NCBI GenBank assembly: GCA_937139335.1 | Contig: CAKZPN010000027.1 | Coordinates: 186,001 to 250,000, forward strand | Length of the DNA stretch: 64,000 bases | Direction of reading: 5' to 3' | Source of the DNA: an uncultured Roseicyclus sp. | GTDB taxonomy: Bacteria; Pseudomonadota; Alphaproteobacteria; Rhodobacterales; Rhodobacteraceae | In this document: piece by piece, positions 23,392-31,712 of the stretch | Position numbering within the stretch: the stretch's first letter is position 1 | How the letters are laid out: every line of letters begins with the position of its first letter | Notes under the pieces: model-generated | Told to the model about the DNA's origin: nothing | The model's database searches: none | The model's input: the letters and a program-made list of their open reading frames with translations, nothing else | Program-made: the position numbers and the translations under genes

Positions 23392-25244
23392 TGAGCGGGG
23401 CAGACAAAATCGCCCAGAAGATCAAGAGCGGAGTCGAAGAGGCCAAGAAGCCATCGAAGGCCGCCAGAAAGCGCGCTCCCTCCGCGTTCCCATTCAAGGT
23501 GCAGGACGGTCGGCTGTGCAGACAGACCGAGGAGGAAGGCGTCGACGGAAAGCTCCGGAAGAAATGGGTTCCGTTCGCGTCTGAGCTCAACGTACTCGCT
23601 CTCACAAGAACCTCCGAAGGCGAGGATTGGGGTCGCCTTCTCCAGGTGGTCGACCGAGACGGGGAAGAGCACTTATGGGCCATGCCTTTGTCGCTATTGG
23701 CCGGCGACGGTCGGGACCTGCGGGCGAAGCTTCTGGACCTGGGGCTTGAGCCTGTGGCCGGTGCCGGCCGGAAGTGGAAGGAGTGGCTGACCGAGTACCT
23801 TTTCGGAGCCGAGCCAGATACAAGAGCGCGATGCGTCAGCCAAACCGGATGGCACGGCAACGTCTTCGTGCTGCCCGACGCGACCATCGGTTCCGGGGAT
23901 GTTGCCGACAGGATCCTGCTGCAGAGCGCCCATCGGATTGACCATGCATATGAGGTCGCTGGCACCCTTGAAGGATGGCGAGACGGCGTGGCGCGGCCCG
24001 CCGAAAAGAACTCCCGTCTCACCCTCGCGATCTCCGCAGCTTTCGCTGCTGCACTGCTTGAATTCACCGACGACGACGGCGGCGGGTTCCACCTTCGTGG
24101 CGGGTCTTCGGTCGGCAAGTCGACAGCCCTGATAGCCGCCGGGTCGGTCTGGGGCGGCGGTGGACTGCGGGGCTACATGAAAACCTGGAGGGCGACAGAC
24201 AACGCCCTGGAGAGCCTGGCCGAGATCCACAATAATTCCCTCCTCTGTCTCGATGAGCTCGCCCAGGTGGAGCCTCGCGCCGCAGGTGCCGCCGCCTACA
24301 TGCTCGCCAACGGCCAGGGCAAGGCGCGAGCTGGCCGCGAGGGGCACGCTCGACGGGCGGCATCATGGCGGCTGCTGTTCCTATCTACCGGCGAAATCGC
24401 ACTCGCCGACAAGATTGCAGAAGGTGGAGGGCGCGTTGCCGCCGGCATGCAGGTTCGCGTCATCGACATCCGGGCCGATGCCGGCGCCGGACTCGGTCTG
24501 TTCGAAGATCTACACGAGGCAGACGATGCCGCGTCCTTCGCGCAGGGGATCAAGCGGGCGGCCGGCGAGCACTACGGCACACCAGCTCGGGCTTTCCTCG
24601 AGGCGCTGGCGGGCGATCTGATGGCGGTCCGAGAGAACCTCTCGATACTCCGCAAGCAATTTGCCGCGGCGGCCGTGAGTGCCGGGGCTGATGGTCAGGT
24701 GCGCCGGGTGGCCGATCGCTTCGCGCTCGTCGCGGCGGGCGGGGAGCTGGCCACAAGCCTGGGCGTGACGGGATGGAAACAGGGTGCCGCCATTGAGGCC
24801 GCGCTTCGGTGTTTCAGGGACTGGGTCTCCGAACGAGGTGGGGTTGGCGCAGGCGAGACGGCCGAGGCGAAGCGACGGATCGCGCGCGCGATCGAGATCG
24901 ATGGTGCGGCGCGATTCCAGAAGTTCCATCTCAATGCCGACCGGGCCGTAATCACCAACCGCCTGGGATTCGTGAAGGTCGAGGGCGACGGCGGAAATCA
25001 CCTCGAGCAGTACGAATGGTACTTCATGTCCAACGGACTTCGCGAGGTGCTCGACGGGCTCGACTTCCGATCGGTCACCGATGCGCTGGTCGCGGACGGC
25101 GTCATCGTCGCCCACGCGCCGAAGCAAGAGAAGTCCCGGATCATTCACGTTCCTAATGCCGGCAAGAAGTTCCGGCTGTATCAGATCTCCGCCGAGCTGA
25201 TGGGCGGTGAGGTAGAAGCCGACGGCGGCGTGGCCGATGGGTAA
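23391..25244 (+). CDS. DUF927 superfamily helicase/ATPase
   Basis: 617 residues. The central DUF927 ATPase has Walker A GGSSVGKST (237-245) and Walker B LLCLDEL (284-290), after a TGWHG strand near 152-156. A lysine-rich N-terminal tail and a C-terminal winged-helix-like region (NHLEQYEWYFMSNGLREVLDGLDF) flank it. It is the probable replicative helicase of the satellite, coupled to the primase gene immediately upstream. The origin-like array at 25683-25865 lies 440 bp downstream. Confidence 0.88.
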   Translation: MSGADKIAQKIKSGVEEAKKPSKAARKRAPSAFPFKVQDGRLCRQTEEEGVDGKLRKKWVPFASELNVLALTRTSEGEDWGRLLQVVDRDGEEHLWAMPLSLLAGDGRDLRAKLLDLGLEPVAGAGRKWKEWLTEYLFGAEPDTRARCVSQTGWHGNVFVLPDATIGSGDVADRILLQSAHRIDHAYEVAGTLEGWRDGVARPAEKNSRLTLAISAAFAAALLEFTDDDGGGFHLRGGSSVGKSTALIAAGSVWGGGGLRGYMKTWRATDNALESLAEIHNNSLLCLDELAQVEPRAAGAAAYMLANGQGKARAGREGHARRAASWRLLFLSTGEIALADKIAEGGGRVAAGMQVRVIDIRADAGAGLGLFEDLHEADDAASFAQGIKRAAGEHYGTPARAFLEALAGDLMAVRENLSILRKQFAAAAVSAGADGQVRRVADRFALVAAGGELATSLGVTGWKQGAAIEAALRCFRDWVSERGGVGAGETAEAKRRIARAIEIDGAARFQKFHLNADRAVITNRLGFVKVEGDGGNHLEQYEWYFMSNGLREVLDGLDFRSVTDALVADGVIVAHAPKQEKSRIIHVPNAGKKFRLYQISAELMGGEVEADGGVADG

Positions 25245-25461
25245 GGATCGTTCTGACCTTCAGCCTCCGGATTGGGCCTGCCTTCGCGATCTGTTCGCCT
25301 CGGCTGCAGCCGTCAGGCATCCAAAGACAGATGATGATGCGATGCTGGACGTGGCTGAAGAGCGCGCGGCGATCCTCGAGTACGATGCTGGCCTGTCCCG
25401 TCAGGACGCTGAGGCGCAGGCATACCAGATCCTTGGCACCCCGCGCCCCGCAGGGGCATAG
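25237..25461 (+). CDS. Small hypothetical protein after helicase
   Basis: 74 residues, starting 8 bp inside the helicase gene. The segment EERAAILEYDAGLSRQDAEAQA is a short helical motif that I remember from small proteins and protein tails next to mobile-element replication genes. Function unknown; it may bind the helicase or primase. Confidence 0.65.
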   Translation: MGKDRSDLQPPDWACLRDLFASAAAVRHPKTDDDAMLDVAEERAAILEYDAGLSRQDAEAQAYQILGTPRPAGA

Positions 25462-25682
25462 CTCCGTCGCGCGTGCCTGAGCCTGACCGGTGGCGAGCCG
25501 AAGAAACCCATGAAGACGAGGATCGGACGGTGGATCGGTGCGCCGCACGGTGCAGATGTTGCGCGACGCGTGCAACAAAGCGGGTCCTTCTGAGCCTACT
25601 GCTATACGGTGCGGCGTAGCGTGCGAGTTTTGCCATTGGCAAAGTTTCCAAGGGTGCAACCCCCGGGCCATTGAGACATTTT

Positions 25683-25865
25683 GTAACAAAAACAGGTGTT
25701 TGGTGCGCTGCAGCACACTCGAAGCTCTCCATGCCGGAGGATCGGTCGCGGCCCGGGTGTTACAAGATCATGAAATTCTGTAACCAAGCTGTAACCGAGC
25801 GATGGTGTTTTTTTTAAAGTAAAATCAGTTACTTACTATGTATGTTACAGAGTTACAGAAGTTAC
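25683..25865. repeat. GTAAC/GTTAC pentamer array, right (candidate origin)
   Basis: Eight copies: GTAAC at 25683, 25780 and 25791; GTTAC at 25759, 25828, 25844, 25852 and 25861. The last three are spaced 8-9 bp in the context GTTACAGA. An AT-rich tract lies between the copies at 25791 and 25828. Proximity to primase and helicase genes supports iterons of a replication origin. Confidence 0.65.
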
Positions 25866-26024
25866 AATCAGAAAACCCTTACTCCATTCCGAATTCAGCC
25901 TTGGATTGGAGCCCCACCAGGCGCGCCCGCCCCTGTTTTCCGAAACCGCGACACGGCCGAGCTGGTGTCGACGTGGCCGGCCGCGCCCCCTGGCCTTCAT
26001 GATGCCCCGCCGTCGACGAAAATC

Positions 26025-26051
26025 GCGACGGTGCCTTTCCCCTGCGGGGTG
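26025..26051 (+). repeat. 27-bp exact direct repeat, copy 1
   Basis: Identical to 26321-26347. The surrounding 70-80 bp are also similar, including a preceding CCGTCG...CGACGG hairpin and a CCCCTGCGGGG hairpin inside the repeat. Confidence 0.7.
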
Positions 26052-26320
26052 TGGGGTGGCGGCGTTGGAACGGACGCCTCCTGATCGGGGATCGTGAATC
26101 TCCACGGCCCGGCGGCCCGGAGCTGCGGATAGATCCTTTGCTGGGCGTCGACTGGCCGGTCCGGCCCCGGGCGCCTGGTCAATCGACCGGGCGTAGGTCA
26201 GGGCTTGAAGCATGCCGGTCGAGATCGAGCCTCCGGGCTTGGCGCTGCCGGCGCATCTCCTCGGTTTGGTCGATCGCCCCCCCCCCGGCTCTTCATGCTG
26301 TCCTGCCGTCGCTGAGAAGC

Positions 26321-26347
26321 GCGACGGTGCCTTTCCCCTGCGGGGTG
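26321..26347 (+). repeat. 27-bp exact direct repeat, copy 2
   Basis: Second copy, 296 bp after the first. Here the upstream hairpin is longer (CCGTCGC paired with GCGACGG). No open frame joins the copies, so it may be structured DNA or RNA, or a regulator site. Confidence 0.7.
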
Positions 26348-26479
26348 CGGGGGGTGCGGCGATGTACGGAAACTGGCTACGCTGGCGGCACTGCCGATTG
26401 TCCAGGGCGGGCTGCGCGATCGGGAATCAGGATCTTCGACGTGAACCGGCGATCGTGACGACGCTTGCCCCTCAAGTCA

Positions 26480-26497
26480 GTAGCCCGGCGGTAGCCC
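26480..26497 (+). promoter_or_regulatory. Candidate integrase arm-type sites, right end
   Basis: GTAGCCC at 26480-26486 and 26491-26497, 11 bp apart, ending 74 bp before the right core. Same heptamer, orientation and spacing as the left-end sites at 11440-11457. Confidence 0.6.
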
Positions 26498-26543
26498 GGC
26501 GCGCGCGGATCAGCATTGGAGCGCTGTAAGTCATTGATATGGT

Positions 26544-26619
26544 TGGTGCCCCCACACGGACTCGAACCGCGGACCCTCTGATTACAAATCAGATGCTCTA
26601 CCAGCTGAGCTATAGGGGC
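26544..26619 (-). tRNA. tRNA-Thr (anticodon TGT)
   Basis: 76 nt including an encoded CCA. The acceptor stem GCCCCTA pairs with TGGGGGC. The D-arm is AGCTCAGCTGGTAGAGC and the anticodon loop TTTGTAA gives anticodon TGT; the T-arm is GGTTCGAGTCC. It is the target of the 15.3-kb element. Its 3' half lies inside the element side of the core, so the present 3' half was probably brought in by the element while the old one was displaced to 11273-11320. Confidence 0.97.
26572..26591 (-). repeat. Right attachment core within tRNA-Thr
   Basis: 20 bp identical to 11301-11320, spanning the anticodon loop and 3' anticodon stem. Identity ends exactly at 26591, where the tRNA 5' half begins, placing strand exchange within this core. 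Confidence 0.85.
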
Positions 26620-26733
26620 GCCCGCGGTCCAGATACGACAAGGCAGGCGGCCGTGCAAGCATGGGCGGGTTTGCAGCGCCGCCGGGGCCGGTATAGGGTC
26701 CGGCGGGCACGGAACGGTGGGGTTGAGCGCAGC

Positions 26734-27609
26734 ATGCAGGTCGTCTTTCATCTCGGGGCACCCTGCACCGATGCCGGCCTCCTGCTGCAATCGCTGGTGA
26801 AGAACCGGGCACGGCTGGCCGACGACGGCATCCTTGTGCCCGGACAGCAGCGTTACCGGCCGCTCTTGCGCGACACGATGCGCGCGCTGAAGGGCCGCCC
26901 CGCCAGCTTCGACGTCCAGGAGGCGCTGCTCGACGCGATCGTCGACGAGGCGCAGGTCGACCGGCTGATCTTCTCGGACCCGCGGCTCATCTGCATCAAC
27001 CGGCTGGTCGTCCAGGGCGCGCAGATCTGGCCGATGATCGACCGGCAGATCGCCAATCTGCGGGCGCTGTTCCCGCATTCCAAACCCGAGATCTTCATCG
27101 GCTTGCGCAACCCCGCCACGCTCATCCCGGCGCTCTTCACCGGCTCGAAGTTCGGCGATTTCGGGGAGTTTACCACCGACATGCAGCCCCATGCCGTAAC
27201 CTGGTCCGAGATGTTGCGCCGCCTCACGCTGGCCCATCCGGGCCTGTCCGTGACGGTTTGGTGCAACGAGGATACGCCGCTCTTGTGGGGACAGATCCTG
27301 CGCGAGATCGCGGACGTGCCCTTCGACTTCCCGCTCAGGGGCACCGACGACCTGATCGAGACGATCATGGACAAGACCGGGTTCAAGCGGCTGCAGCGCT
27401 ACATGGCCGAGAACCCGCCGCAGTCCGAGATCCAGCGCCGCCGGATCATCGGCGCCTTCCTCGACCGCTACGCGATCGACACCGAGATCGAGGAAGAACT
27501 GGACCTGCCGGGCTGGACGCCCGCGCTGATCGAGCACCTGACGCAGAGCTACGACGACGACATGGCCGAGATCGCGCGCGTTCCCGGCGTGACGCTGCTG
27601 AGCCCCTAG
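26734..27609 (+). CDS. Conserved hypothetical protein of Rhodobacteraceae type
   Basis: 291 residues starting MQVVFHLGAPCTDAGLLL. The opening strand-loop-helix (FHLGAPCTD) and the later IFIGLRNPATLIPALF resemble the nucleotide-binding start and mid-region of sulfotransferase-like folds, but key motifs are not clear enough to assign activity. It has no signal peptide. Base composition is back to backbone level immediately after the tRNA, so it marks the right flank of the island. ATG 26734 begins the recognisable fold; longer in-frame starts run through the tRNA gene and are unlikely. Confidence 0.6.
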   Translation: MQVVFHLGAPCTDAGLLLQSLVKNRARLADDGILVPGQQRYRPLLRDTMRALKGRPASFDVQEALLDAIVDEAQVDRLIFSDPRLICINRLVVQGAQIWPMIDRQIANLRALFPHSKPEIFIGLRNPATLIPALFTGSKFGDFGEFTTDMQPHAVTWSEMLRRLTLAHPGLSVTVWCNEDTPLLWGQILREIADVPFDFPLRGTDDLIETIMDKTGFKRLQRYMAENPPQSEIQRRRIIGAFLDRYAIDTEIEEELDLPGWTPALIEHLTQSYDDDMAEIARVPGVTLLSP

Positions 27610-27623
27610 CCCGGTTTGGGGGT

Positions 27624-27649
27624 GGAAGGCGCGCAGGCGCGCGCCTTCC
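27624..27649. terminator. Hairpin between convergent genes
   Basis: An 11-bp perfect stem (27624-27634 with 27639-27649, GGAAGGCGCGC) and a 4-nt loop, between the ends of two convergent genes. There is no T-tract on either side, so it may be a bidirectional, partly factor-dependent terminator. Confidence 0.5.
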
Positions 27650-27656
27650 GACCGGA

Positions 27657-28154
27657 TCAGAGACCTTCGACGCCGGCGCAGATGTCCTCCATCTGCTCCA
27701 TCGACACCTCCAGCGAGGTCGAGCCCTCGGCCATGCCGGTGTCGGCGCCGGCATCGGCTGTCGCGTCTGCCCCGCCCGTCGCGACATCGGCACTTGCGGT
27801 GGCATCGCCGGTGATCGCGCCGGTCCCGTCCGTGGTGGTCTCGGTGCTTCCGGTCTCATCGGTGCCGGCTTCAGCGCCGTCGCCCGACTCCGCCATGTAG
27901 GCCGTACAGTCGCGGCGGAGCATGTCCTGATCCTCGGCCGACAGGGTCGACCATTGCGTGGACAGCTCGCTTTCCGAGCGGACGGTGGTGCCGTCTTCCT
28001 CGAAGATGGCCGCGCCGAGGGTCGCGGACCAGTCGCTTCCGTAGGACCCGGACGCCATGCCCGGGTCGGCGGTGCCGGTGTCCGAGGTCTGGGCGACGGC
28101 GCCGAAGGCCGCCATCTGGGCGGCGATCGCGAGGGTAAGGATATTGCGTTTCAT
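27657..28154 (-). CDS. Secreted acidic low-complexity protein
   Basis: 165 residues with a signal peptide (MKRNILTLAIAAQMAAFGAVAQ, probable cleavage near residue 21). The body is acidic, including a T/G/A/D-rich low-complexity stretch at about 95-145, and ends with a conserved-looking helix containing CAG. An earlier DMLRRDCTAYM gives a second cysteine, so one disulfide in the periplasm is possible. No family name. Transcribed alone, convergent with the upstream-strand gene. Confidence 0.6.
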   Translation of the reverse strand: MKRNILTLAIAAQMAAFGAVAQTSDTGTADPGMASGSYGSDWSATLGAAIFEEDGTTVRSESELSTQWSTLSAEDQDMLRRDCTAYMAESGDGAEAGTDETGSTETTTDGTGAITGDATASADVATGGADATADAGADTGMAEGSTSLEVSMEQMEDICAGVEGL

Positions 28155-28322
28155 CGTATTCTCCCGTGGGTGGCGTGGCTCATGTCACAGGTCCGCACGC
28201 CGGAAAGACCCGTGCGCCCTAAAGCCGCTGCGACCCCCGTTGTTCCCGCGCGCCCGCGGACGGCGCAGGCTGGGCGGAGTTCAGCCGAACGTGGGGCCTT
28301 TCCCGCCGATGCCCGGACAAGC

Positions 28323-28358
28323 AAAAGCCGCGGATCACGCAGGCGATCCGCGGCTTTT
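28323..28358 (-). terminator. Rho-independent terminator of gapR
   Basis: A perfect 14-bp stem (28323-28336 with 28345-28358) around an 8-nt loop, with T-runs on both sides because the stem ends in AAAA/TTTT. It lies about 40 bp after the gapR stop on the minus strand. Confidence 0.85.
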
Positions 28359-28398
28359 TCTGAGAGAACCTGTCATTTTTCCCAAGGGCTTGGGGCGA

Positions 28399-28677
28399 CT
28401 ACCGCATCCCGAGCGCTTCCTTGTACATCTCCATCACCGCCTCTTCCTCGGCGATGTCGTCGGGCTCGCGCCGGCGCAGCGCGATGACCTTGCGCATCAC
28501 CTTCGTGTCGTAGCCGCGCCCCTTGGCCTCGGCCATGACTTCCTTCTGCTGGTCGGCGATGTCCTTCTTCTCCGCTTCCAGCCGCTCGTAGCGCTCGATG
28601 AACTGGCGCAGCTCGTCGGCGGTGACGCGGTAGCTGTCGGGGCGGTCGGCGGTCTCTGTCTCGATCACATCCATCAT
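28399..28677 (-). CDS. gapR: GapR family chromosome-structuring protein (DUF2312)
   Basis: 92 residues. GapR is an essential alphaproteobacterial DNA clamp that binds overtwisted DNA ahead of replication and transcription and stimulates topoisomerases. The family core is clear: ADELRQFIERYERLEAEKKDIADQQKEVMAEAKGRGYD, followed by KVMRKVIALRRR and a helical acidic tail. Length is normal. It is a single-gene transcript with a strong terminator. Two adjacent ATGs at the start make the exact N-terminus uncertain by one residue. Confidence 0.95.
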   Translation of the reverse strand: MMDVIETETADRPDSYRVTADELRQFIERYERLEAEKKDIADQQKEVMAEAKGRGYDTKVMRKVIALRRREPDDIAEEEAVMEMYKEALGMR

Positions 28678-28803
28678 GGGTCTCGCGGCTGGTTCGGGGA
28701 ATTCGGGACCCCCGCTCTAGCCGTCCGGCGCCCGCGCCACAAGTCTTGCCAGCGCGGAAAGCCTGGCCTAGTCAGACGGTGACGGTTGCGTGAAGGAATG
28801 CGG

Positions 28804-29019
28804 ATGGAGGCCCTGGTCTACCTCGGAACGGCGCTGGCGATCGCGGGGCTGATGACGCTCGGCTACTGCATTTTCGCGGCGATCTCGGCCAAGCGCGCGG
28901 GCCTGCCCGACGCCGAACTGCGCCTGCGCCTGCAACGCGTCGTGGTGATCAACATGGGCGCGCTGCTGGTCTCGGCGTTGGGTCTCATGTCGATCGTGCT
29001 CGGCATCATCCTCGGCTAG
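28804..29019 (+). CDS. Small two-helix membrane protein
   Basis: 71 residues with two transmembrane segments ([23 protein letters not shown] and [25 protein letters not shown]) joined by a charged loop ([18 protein letters not shown]). ATG 28804 is chosen because AAGGA lies 6 bp upstream; the ATG at 28798 is too close to that site. It is 41 bp upstream of rsmA on the same strand and may share its transcript. Function unknown. Confidence 0.7.
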   Translation: MEALVYLGTALAIAGLMTLGYCIFAAISAKRAGLPDAELRLRLQRVVVINMGALLVSALGLMSIVLGIILG

Positions 29020-29060
29020 GCGCTTGCGCCCGCCCGCGATTTCGCGGCAAGGCTGAGCGC

Positions 29061-29900
29061 ATGAGCGCCATCGACAGCCTGCCCCCCCTGCGCGAGGTGA
29101 TCGCGACCCACGGTCTTTCCGCGAAAAAGGCGCTGGGGCAGAATTTCCTGCTCGACCTGAACCTGACCGCCAAGATCGCGCGCCGCGCCGGCGACCTCAC
29201 CGGCTGTGACGTGCTCGAGGTCGGGCCCGGCCCCGGCGGCCTCACCCGTGGGCTTCTGGTCGAGGGCGCGCGCCGCGTCGTCGCGGTGGAAAAGGATGCC
29301 CGCTGTCTGCCCGCTCTGGCCGAAATCGCCGCGCTCTACCCCGGCCGGCTCGAGGTGCTGAACGCCGACGCGCTCGATCTCGACTGGGCCGCGCATCTGA
29401 CGCCCCCGATCAAGATCGTGGCGAACCTGCCCTACAATGTCGGAACCGAGCTTCTGGTGCGCTGGCTCACGCCACCCACCTGGCCGCCGAAATGGCAGTC
29501 GCTGACCCTGATGTTCCAGCGCGAGGTCGCCGACCGGATCGTGGCCACCCCCGGCTCCAAGGCCTACGGGCGGCTCGCGATCCTCGCGCAATGGCGCTGC
29601 GACGCGCGCGTGGTGATGACGCTCCCGCCCGAGGCCTTCACGCCCGCGCCCAAGGTGCATTCCGCCGTGGTGCAGTTCACCGCCCTGCCCGCGCCGCGCT
29701 ACCCCGCCGATCCGGCGGTGCTGGAGCGGGTGGTGGCCAAGGCATTCAACCAGCGCCGCAAGATGCTGCGCGCGGCGCTGAAAGGGCTGACACCCGATAT
29801 CGAGGATCGCCTCGTCGCAGCCGGGATCAGCCCCACGGACCGGGCCGAACAGATCTCGATCGAGGGGTTCTGCGCGCTCGCCCGCGAAGTCGCGGGCTGA
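29061..29900 (+). CDS. rsmA: 16S rRNA dimethyladenosine transferase
   Basis: Dimethylates two adjacent adenines near the 3' end of 16S rRNA (A1518/A1519 in E. coli numbering) late in 30S assembly. It has [11 protein letters not shown] (22-32), the AdoMet motif [10 protein letters not shown] (53-62) and the catalytic NLPY (122-125). The C-terminal RNA-binding block has [15 protein letters not shown]. 279 residues, normal length. It ends 3 bp before the convergent DUF4167 gene. Confidence 0.97.
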   Translation: MSAIDSLPPLREVIATHGLSAKKALGQNFLLDLNLTAKIARRAGDLTGCDVLEVGPGPGGLTRGLLVEGARRVVAVEKDARCLPALAEIAALYPGRLEVLNADALDLDWAAHLTPPIKIVANLPYNVGTELLVRWLTPPTWPPKWQSLTLMFQREVADRIVATPGSKAYGRLAILAQWRCDARVVMTLPPEAFTPAPKVHSAVVQFTALPAPRYPADPAVLERVVAKAFNQRRKMLRAALKGLTPDIEDRLVAAGISPTDRAEQISIEGFCALAREVAG

Positions 29901-29903
29901 GCC

Positions 29904-30593
29904 TTATTCCGCCGCTTCCTGCGGCGAACCGGACGAGCTGTCGCCCGAGCCACCTTCGGAGCCGCCGTCGCTGCCGCTGCCCTGCCCGCCATCGTCCGTC
30001 TTCTTGGGACGACGGGTGCGGCTGCGCTTGGGTTTCGGCGCGCTTTCCGGGGTCTCGACCAGCCCGCTCTCGGAATTGTCCGAATTGTCGATCACCGCGT
30101 CGAATTCGCCGCTTCTGTCGCGCTGCTGCGGCTGTCGGCCACCCTGATCCTGCGGACGGCCCTGATCCTGCGACCGGTTGCCCTGATCGTTCTGGCGGCC
30201 ACCCTGGTCTTGCTGACGACCACCCTGGTCCTGCTGACGACCCTGATCGTTCTGCGAATTGCCCTGGTCGTCGCGGTCATCGCCATCGCCGCGGTCACGG
30301 CCATTGTTGCCGCCGCCCTGCTGGCCCTGCTGCTGGCGCGCGTCCTGTTCGCGCTGCGCTTCGGCCAGCATCCTCAGGTAGTGCTCGGCATGCTGGGCGA
30401 AGTTCTCGGCGGCGACCCGATCATTCGACAGCTGCGCATCGCGCGTCAGCTGATTGTACTTGTCGATGATCTGCTGCGGGGTGCCGCGGACCTTGCCCTC
30501 CGGGCCAGACGACTCGAAGACACGGTTGACAATATTGCCGACCGAACGATTGCGGTTCCCCTTGGACCGCGAGCGGTTCTTTGATGATCTCAT
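29904..30593 (-). CDS. DUF4167 protein with glutamine/aspartate repeats
   Basis: 229 residues. The N-terminal DUF4167 domain is basic and conserved in Alphaproteobacteria (MRSSKNRSRSKGNRNRS, then NIVNRVFESSGPEGKVRGTP, QQIIDKYNQLTRDAQL, ENFAQHAEHYLRML). It is followed by a long disordered tail with tandem units of the type QDQGGRQ (about residues 115-160) and a Ser/Gly-rich end. The basic head suggests RNA or ribosome contact; function is not established to my knowledge. ATG 30593 matches the family start exactly. Confidence 0.88.
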   Translation of the reverse strand: MRSSKNRSRSKGNRNRSVGNIVNRVFESSGPEGKVRGTPQQIIDKYNQLTRDAQLSNDRVAAENFAQHAEHYLRMLAEAQREQDARQQQGQQGGGNNGRDRGDGDDRDDQGNSQNDQGRQQDQGGRQQDQGGRQNDQGNRSQDQGRPQDQGGRQPQQRDRSGEFDAVIDNSDNSESGLVETPESAPKPKRSRTRRPKKTDDGGQGSGSDGGSEGGSGDSSSGSPQEAAE

Positions 30594-30833
30594 GTGATAA
30601 ATTCGGTTCCAGTTGTCCTGGGTTGGCAGCGCCCGGGCCCGCGGCACGGAGTCACTCGTCACCCGCACCGGCGCTTTGGCGTTACGGCACGGAATATGTG
30701 GTAGAACCGCGGGGGAAGGTCCTTCGACGTTCCCGGCCGCTGCGGTTGAGTAAACATGCGCAGCGCCGCGTGACAAGCCCAATCCGCGCTATTGCTCGCA
30801 AATCGCTTGGAAATGCGCGTCAAGGGCGGGGAT

Positions 30834-31712
30834 TCAGTCGCGAGAGTTGCCCATCGGCATCGCCCCGGACACGACGCGTGGCTTGCCATTGATGTCGGGA
30901 TGGACCGCCACCGCGTCAAGACCGGCCGCGAAAAACAGTGCGGAGACCGCTTCGCCCTGACCCTCCCCGATCTCGACCAGGCAGCGTCCGCCCGGCGCCA
31001 GATGCGCGGCCAGCCCCGCCGCGATGACCCGGTAGGCGGCCAGCCCGTCGCCGCCCGGCGTGAGCGCGCCGCGCGGCTCCCACTCGGTGATCTCGGGGGC
31101 AAGCCCGGCATATTCCGCTTCGGTCACGTAAGGCGGGTTCGACACGATCAGGTCATAGCGGCCGGTGATGCCCTGCCACCAGTCGGCCCGCATCAGCTCC
31201 AGCCGCCCCGCCACCCCGTGCCGCGCCGCGTTCTCCGCCGCCACCGCCAGTGCGGCCTCGGAAATGTCGCTCGCCACACCGGTCGCGCCCGCCCGCTCGG
31301 CCAGCAGGCTCACCGCAATCGCCCCGGTCCCGGTGCCAAGGTCCAGCAGCCGGTCAAACGGCGCGGCCAAGGCGAGGTCCACGAGCGTCTCGGTATCGGG
31401 CCGCGGCGTCAGTGTATCGCGCGTCACGCGAAAGCTGCGCCCGTAGAAGGGCCAGTCGCCCAGGATCTGCGCCAGCGGCTCGCGGCGCATCCGCCGCGCG
31501 ACCATCGCCTCCAGCGCCTCCACCACCGCGCCGGGCAAGCTTTCGCCGCCCGCCACGCTCACCCGCGCCCCGCTCCAGCCGGCCGCCTTCGCCACCATCA
31601 GGCGCAGCTCGCGCGCCGCCACGTCACCGCCGGCCACCTCCGCCAGCGGCCCGCGCACATGGGCCATCCACGCGGCCAGCGTCACGCCCCCGCCGTCGCG
31701 CGCCTCAGCCAT
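30834..31712 (-). CDS. prmC: Release factor glutamine methyltransferase
   Basis: Methylates the GGQ glutamine of RF1 and RF2. AdoMet motif DLGTGTGAI (124-132) and catalytic NPPY (192-195) are present, after the N-terminal helical domain that holds the release factor. The ATG at 31712 overlaps the prfA end by 8 bp, the classical prfA-prmC arrangement, which also puts enzyme and substrate in one operon. The start at 31712 matches family length (292 residues). Confidence 0.95.
   Translation of the reverse strand: MAEARDGGGVTLAAWMAHVRGPLAEVAGGDVAARELRLMVAKAAGWSGARVSVAGGESLPGAVVEALEAMVARRMRREPLAQILGDWPFYGRSFRVTRDTLTPRPDTETLVDLALAAPFDRLLDLGTGTGAIAVSLLAERAGATGVASDISEAALAVAAENAARHGVAGRLELMRADWWQGITGRYDLIVSNPPYVTEAEYAGLAPEITEWEPRGALTPGGDGLAAYRVIAAGLAAHLAPGGRCLVEIGEGQGEAVSALFFAAGLDAVAVHPDINGKPRVVSGAMPMGNSRD

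Larger units (their letters stand above)
25462..26543. other. Non-coding right end of the element
   Basis: 1.08 kb with no supported gene. It contains the pentamer array, an AT-rich T/A tract at about 25808-25845, two copies of a hairpin-forming repeat and the right arm-type sites. This is what a replication origin plus attachment arm would look like. Confidence 0.6.
11301..26591 (+). mobile_element. Integrated phage-satellite-like element in tRNA-Thr
   Basis: About 15.3 kb between two 20-bp identical cores. It contains a tyrosine integrase next to the left core, regulators, a tape-measure protein, a terminase-small-subunit-like protein, a primase/Toprim protein, a DUF927 helicase and origin-like repeat arrays. 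It lacks recognisable capsid, portal, large terminase, tail fibre and lysis genes. Size and content fit a satellite that uses a helper phage. A decayed prophage is the alternative, but the genes are intact, tightly packed and translationally coupled. Confidence 0.85.

Noticed and set aside
30120..30260. Possible CRISPR-like or intergenic tandem repeat
   Set aside because: The repetition is the coding repeat of the DUF4167 tail; there are no unique spacers and no cas genes.
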